A stretch of DNA of 64,000 nt. Source: Spirulina major PCC 6313 (GTDB taxonomy: Bacteria > Cyanobacteriota > Cyanobacteriia > Cyanobacteriales > Spirulinaceae). Where the stretch lies: contig NZ_KV878783.1 in NCBI RefSeq assembly GCF_001890765.1, positions 2,440,695-2,504,694 on the forward strand, read 5' to 3'. The position numbers and the translations under genes are program-made. Positions 62,153 through 64,000 of the stretch are shown here, piece after piece (within the stretch, counting starts at the first letter, position 1; the number at the start of each line of letters is the position of its first letter). A model generated the notes under the pieces. The model had not been told where the DNA came from. It was given only the letters and a program-made list of their open reading frames with translations, and ran no database searches.

Positions 62153-62530
62153 ATGAAATCCAAGTCTCAAAGTTTGATCTTTAAGGCACAGGAGAGTTAT
62201 CGGGCGGCTCAGGTTTTAGCGGAACAAGGATTTTATGGTTTTGCTGCATCACGGGCTTATTATGGGATGTTTTACATTGCAGAAGCTTTTTTGTGGGAGC
62301 AGGATTTGGCTTTTTCAAGTCATGGGGCGGTGATTGCGGCGTTTGGTAGGGATTTAGCGAAAAAGGGGATTGTTCCGTTGGAATTTCATCGTTTCTTGAT
62401 TAATGCACAAAGTAAACGGGCGATCGCAGATTATGGGGTTGATGATGAAGTCAAAATCAGGGCAACAGATGCTGAGATTTTATTGAATCATTGTGAACAA
62501 TTTATTCTTTTTGCAACCCAAAATTTATAA
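62153..62530 (+). CDS. HEPN-domain protein, partner of the nucleotidyltransferase
   Basis: This is a 125-residue, all-helical HEPN-domain protein. Family features are the N-terminal AQESYRAAQVLAEQGFYGFAASRAYYGMFYIAEAFLWEQ and the later helix with LINAQSKRAIADYGVDDEV. A classical Rx4-6H ribonuclease motif is not obvious, so it may be a non-nuclease or divergent member. The gap to the nucleotidyltransferase gene is longer than in typical operons (112 bp) and may hold its own promoter. The role as toxin is inferred from the pairing. Confidence 0.8.
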   Translation: MKSKSQSLIFKAQESYRAAQVLAEQGFYGFAASRAYYGMFYIAEAFLWEQDLAFSSHGAVIAAFGRDLAKKGIVPLEFHRFLINAQSKRAIADYGVDDEVKIRATDAEILLNHCEQFILFATQNL

Positions 62531-62573
62531 TCCTCATTAACCATGGACTTAACCCCGACTAGAGAAGGAAGAA

Positions 62574-62637
62574 GCCAGAAACCGGGTTTCTTGCATTGCC
62601 TCATTTTTCCACTGCAACCTCACAGAAACCCGGTTTC
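62574..62637. repeat. AGAAACCSGGTTTCT repeat pair
   Basis: The palindrome AGAAACCGGGTTTCT (62576-62590) is followed 31 bp later by AGAAACCCGGTTTCT (62622-62636), giving an inverted pair between the HEPN and Uma2 genes. Related half-copies recur at 63329-63394. Confidence 0.75.
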
Positions 62638-62669
62638 TGATCCCGGCGTGGTATGAGCATTGTTGGCGA

Positions 62670-63248
62670 TTATGGGAACGGATGCCCCAAAACTTCAGCA
62701 GCGGTTAAATTGAATTCTGGAAAGTTGGGAGATGGGAGGCGGTCATTTTGGCTAAATGTTCCGACTTCTTGATAAAAACTATTCTGCAATTCTAGAATCA
62801 AAATTCTTTGGGTTTGAGGATCAACAATCCAGTATTCAGGAATGCCACAATCCTGATATTGCTGTCTTTTGGCAATATAATCGCGATGGCGTTGAATGTC
62901 TCCGGGACTGACAATTTCAACCACCAATAAAGGGGGGAGCATATCGAGACGGAGGGTATTGCGGCGGGTGAGTTGTTGAATGTGTTCTTCGCGAATAATG
63001 GTCAAATCAGGATAGCGGTTTCTGGGTTCGCCGCGTACTTCTAATTCGAGTCCCTGGCCTCGGACGCGATCTGTACCCAGAAGGGAGGCAAAGATAAAGA
63101 GGAGGCGGGTTGCAATTTGGACATTGAAGCCAGATTCTGGTGGCATTGCAATCAGTTCTCCATTGAACAGTTCATGAAGTTGCTCAGAATCATGCTCATA
63201 TTCTAGGTATTCTTCAAAGGTATCAAACCGAGGTTTGGTGATTAACAT
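62670..63248 (-). CDS. Uma2 family (DUF820) putative endonuclease
   Basis: This is a 192-residue Uma2-family protein with a restriction-endonuclease-like (PD-(D/E)xK) fold. The likely catalytic set is Glu in YEHDSEQLHELFNGELI, Asp in NRYPDLTIIREE, and Glu...Lys in LVVEIVSPGDIQRHRDYIAKRQQY. The tail DCGIPEYWIVDPQTQRILIL is typical. Such genes are multicopy in cyanobacteria with unknown biological role. It is flanked on both sides by AGAAACC-type palindromes, which is common for mobile or recombining cassettes. Its C-terminal part resembles the foreign end of the chimeric yebC at 60.6 kb. Confidence 0.92.
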   Translation of the reverse strand: MLITKPRFDTFEEYLEYEHDSEQLHELFNGELIAMPPESGFNVQIATRLLFIFASLLGTDRVRGQGLELEVRGEPRNRYPDLTIIREEHIQQLTRRNTLRLDMLPPLLVVEIVSPGDIQRHRDYIAKRQQYQDCGIPEYWIVDPQTQRILILELQNSFYQEVGTFSQNDRLPSPNFPEFNLTAAEVLGHPFP

Positions 63249-63328
63249 AGGGAAGATTTTACCTGGTGGAAGATTGGCGATCGCTACTCATTAATTCACC
63301 GATAGTATAACCCGATTTTCCCTAGCCC

Positions 63329-63394
63329 ACCAGAAACCGGGTTGTTTATTCCTTCTCGTTTTTGGCGGACATTTTGACAAAAACCCGGTTTCTT
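63329..63394. repeat. AGAAACC-type repeat, imperfect pair
   Basis: CAGAAACCGGGTT (about 63331-63343) and AAACCCGGTTTCT (about 63381-63393) face each other about 37 bp apart. They are the same family as 62574-62637, so the Uma2 gene lies between two repeat pairs. Confidence 0.65.
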
Positions 63395-63395
63395 A

Positions 63396-63422
63396 AAAAA
63401 ATAAAAAAAGGCGCTTCGCGCC
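63396..63422 (-). terminator. Terminator of the FGE-like gene
   Basis: On the minus strand GGCGCGAAGCGCC folds into a tight hairpin and is followed by TTTTTTTATTTTTT. It lies about 35 bp after the stop at 63456. Confidence 0.85.
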
Positions 63423-63455
63423 AGGAAGAGGGAAAGAGGGAAAGAGGGTAGAGGG

Positions 63456-64000
63456 CTAAGGAGTTCTGGGGGCGACGACACGAAAACCGATGTCGAGGTT
63501 CCCGTCGTCGCGGGGGTAGGAGTCGCGATAGGCAGAACGGCAGTGCTTCGGGTTGGGGTACCAAGCACCACCCCGCAGCAGCTTGCTTGACGTTGATTTA
63601 TTGTTCAACAACCTTTTTAACCAGTCTTTATTGTTTTGAGAATAATTGCCACTATCTATCCATGCTCTCCCATCTTTTGGTGCTCCCTGATAACTCCCAT
63701 GCCAATCATCTAAGCACCACTCCCACACATTTCCATGCATCTCATGGAGTCCCCACGGGTTGGGCGCGTTTAAACTCCCCACCGGGATCGTTTTCTTTCG
63801 ATATTCCCCTTTTTTGCCCTGGCCATAGGTGTAGTTACCGTCATAGTTGGCGACTTGGGGGGAGAGGGTGGGGCCGAAGTGGAAGGGGGTGGTTGTTCCC
63901 GCTCGACAGGCGTATTCCCATTCTGCTTCACTGGGCAGGCGGTACAGTTTCCCTGTGGCTTCGCTTAACCGTAGACAAAATTCGATACTGTCTTTCCAAC
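63456..64000 (-). CDS. Formylglycine-generating-enzyme (SUMF1) domain protein, partial
   Basis: The reading frame is open from the window end to the stop at 63456, giving about 181 C-terminal residues. It is an FGE-sulfatase/SUMF1-type domain: YRLPSEAEWEYACRAG, GLHEMHGNVWEWCLDDW, LLRGGAWYPNPKHCRSAYRDS and NLDIGFRVV. Catalytic FGE enzymes use a Cys pair to oxidise target Cys to formylglycine. Many cyanobacterial relatives are fused to kinase or other domains and have unknown roles. The start and any N-terminal domain lie outside the window. Confidence 0.9.
   Translation of the reverse strand, partial: WKDSIEFCLRLSEATGKLYRLPSEAEWEYACRAGTTTPFHFGPTLSPQVANYDGNYTYGQGKKGEYRKKTIPVGSLNAPNPWGLHEMHGNVWEWCLDDWHGSYQGAPKDGRAWIDSGNYSQNNKDWLKRLLNNKSTSSKLLRGGAWYPNPKHCRSAYRDSYPRDDGNLDIGFRVVAPRTP

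Overview
The window comes from a cyanobacterial chromosome. The octamer GCGATCGC (HIP1) and its shorter forms occur throughout. Cyanobacterial marker genes include acsF (oxidative chlorophyll cyclase), ndhH (NDH-1), the orange carotenoid protein with its fluorescence recovery protein, ycf34, a DUF760 protein, a DUF92/VTE6-type protein and a groES-less groEL2-type gene with a CIRCE operator. The genus cannot be fixed from the sequence alone. Most of the window is ordinary core gene content, broken up by mobile DNA and by a few visibly more A+T-rich accessory modules.

Layout. 1-2.2 kb: a decayed tnpB relic, two small conserved proteins and a metallo-beta-lactamase-fold hydrolase. 2.6-7.1 kb: a probable metal/iron cluster made of a DUF2202 ferritin-like protein, an HMA2-domain membrane protein, an atypical P1B-type ATPase without the CPC motif, a small hydrophobic protein behind a Fur-box-like site, and a DUF5132-like protein. 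7.4-19.5 kb: orphan sensor kinase, rpsD, an IS200/IS605-type tnpB element, groEL2, DUF92 kinase, ycf34, an LRAT-like protein, Asp/Asn hydroxylase, GTPase, xseA, tRNA-Gln(UUG) and ureG. 19.7-28.2 kb: VapC-type toxin-antitoxin pair, a ClpP with a possible export leader, grxC, argD, K+ channel, mgtE, a SagB-type double nitroreductase and ftsX.

28.2-31.7 kb is an accessory insertion: a two-gene operon (DUF262 protein plus HipA-like kinase), followed in its own direction by a structure with the features of an integron attC site. A diverged copy of the last 16 codons of ftsX lies on the far side. 31.8-42.5 kb: ndhH, acsF, an FAD oxidoreductase, two small conserved genes, a second LRAT-like protein, the frp/ocp pair, and a pseudokinase fused through one membrane segment to a PstS-like periplasmic domain. 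42.7-46.3 kb: a MITE-like repeat, an IS630-type element and two sugar transferases. 46.9-54.1 kb: a cyanate module (cynA-cynB-cynD-cynS) with an AraC-type response regulator and a divergent PAS histidine kinase. 54.2-64 kb: pentapeptide-repeat protein, alanine racemase, an atypical OmpR-type regulator, a patatin gene broken by a second tnpB element, mazG, a yebC gene whose 3' half is replaced by Uma2-like sequence, a nucleotidyltransferase/HEPN pair, a Uma2 protein and a partial formylglycine-generating-enzyme-like protein cut by the window end.

The best candidates for undescribed biology are the DUF262-HipA operon with its attC-like site and the iron-linked P1B-ATPase cluster, which resembles ferrosome (fez) loci in composition. 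Both are inferences from gene content and visible motifs; no database search was possible.
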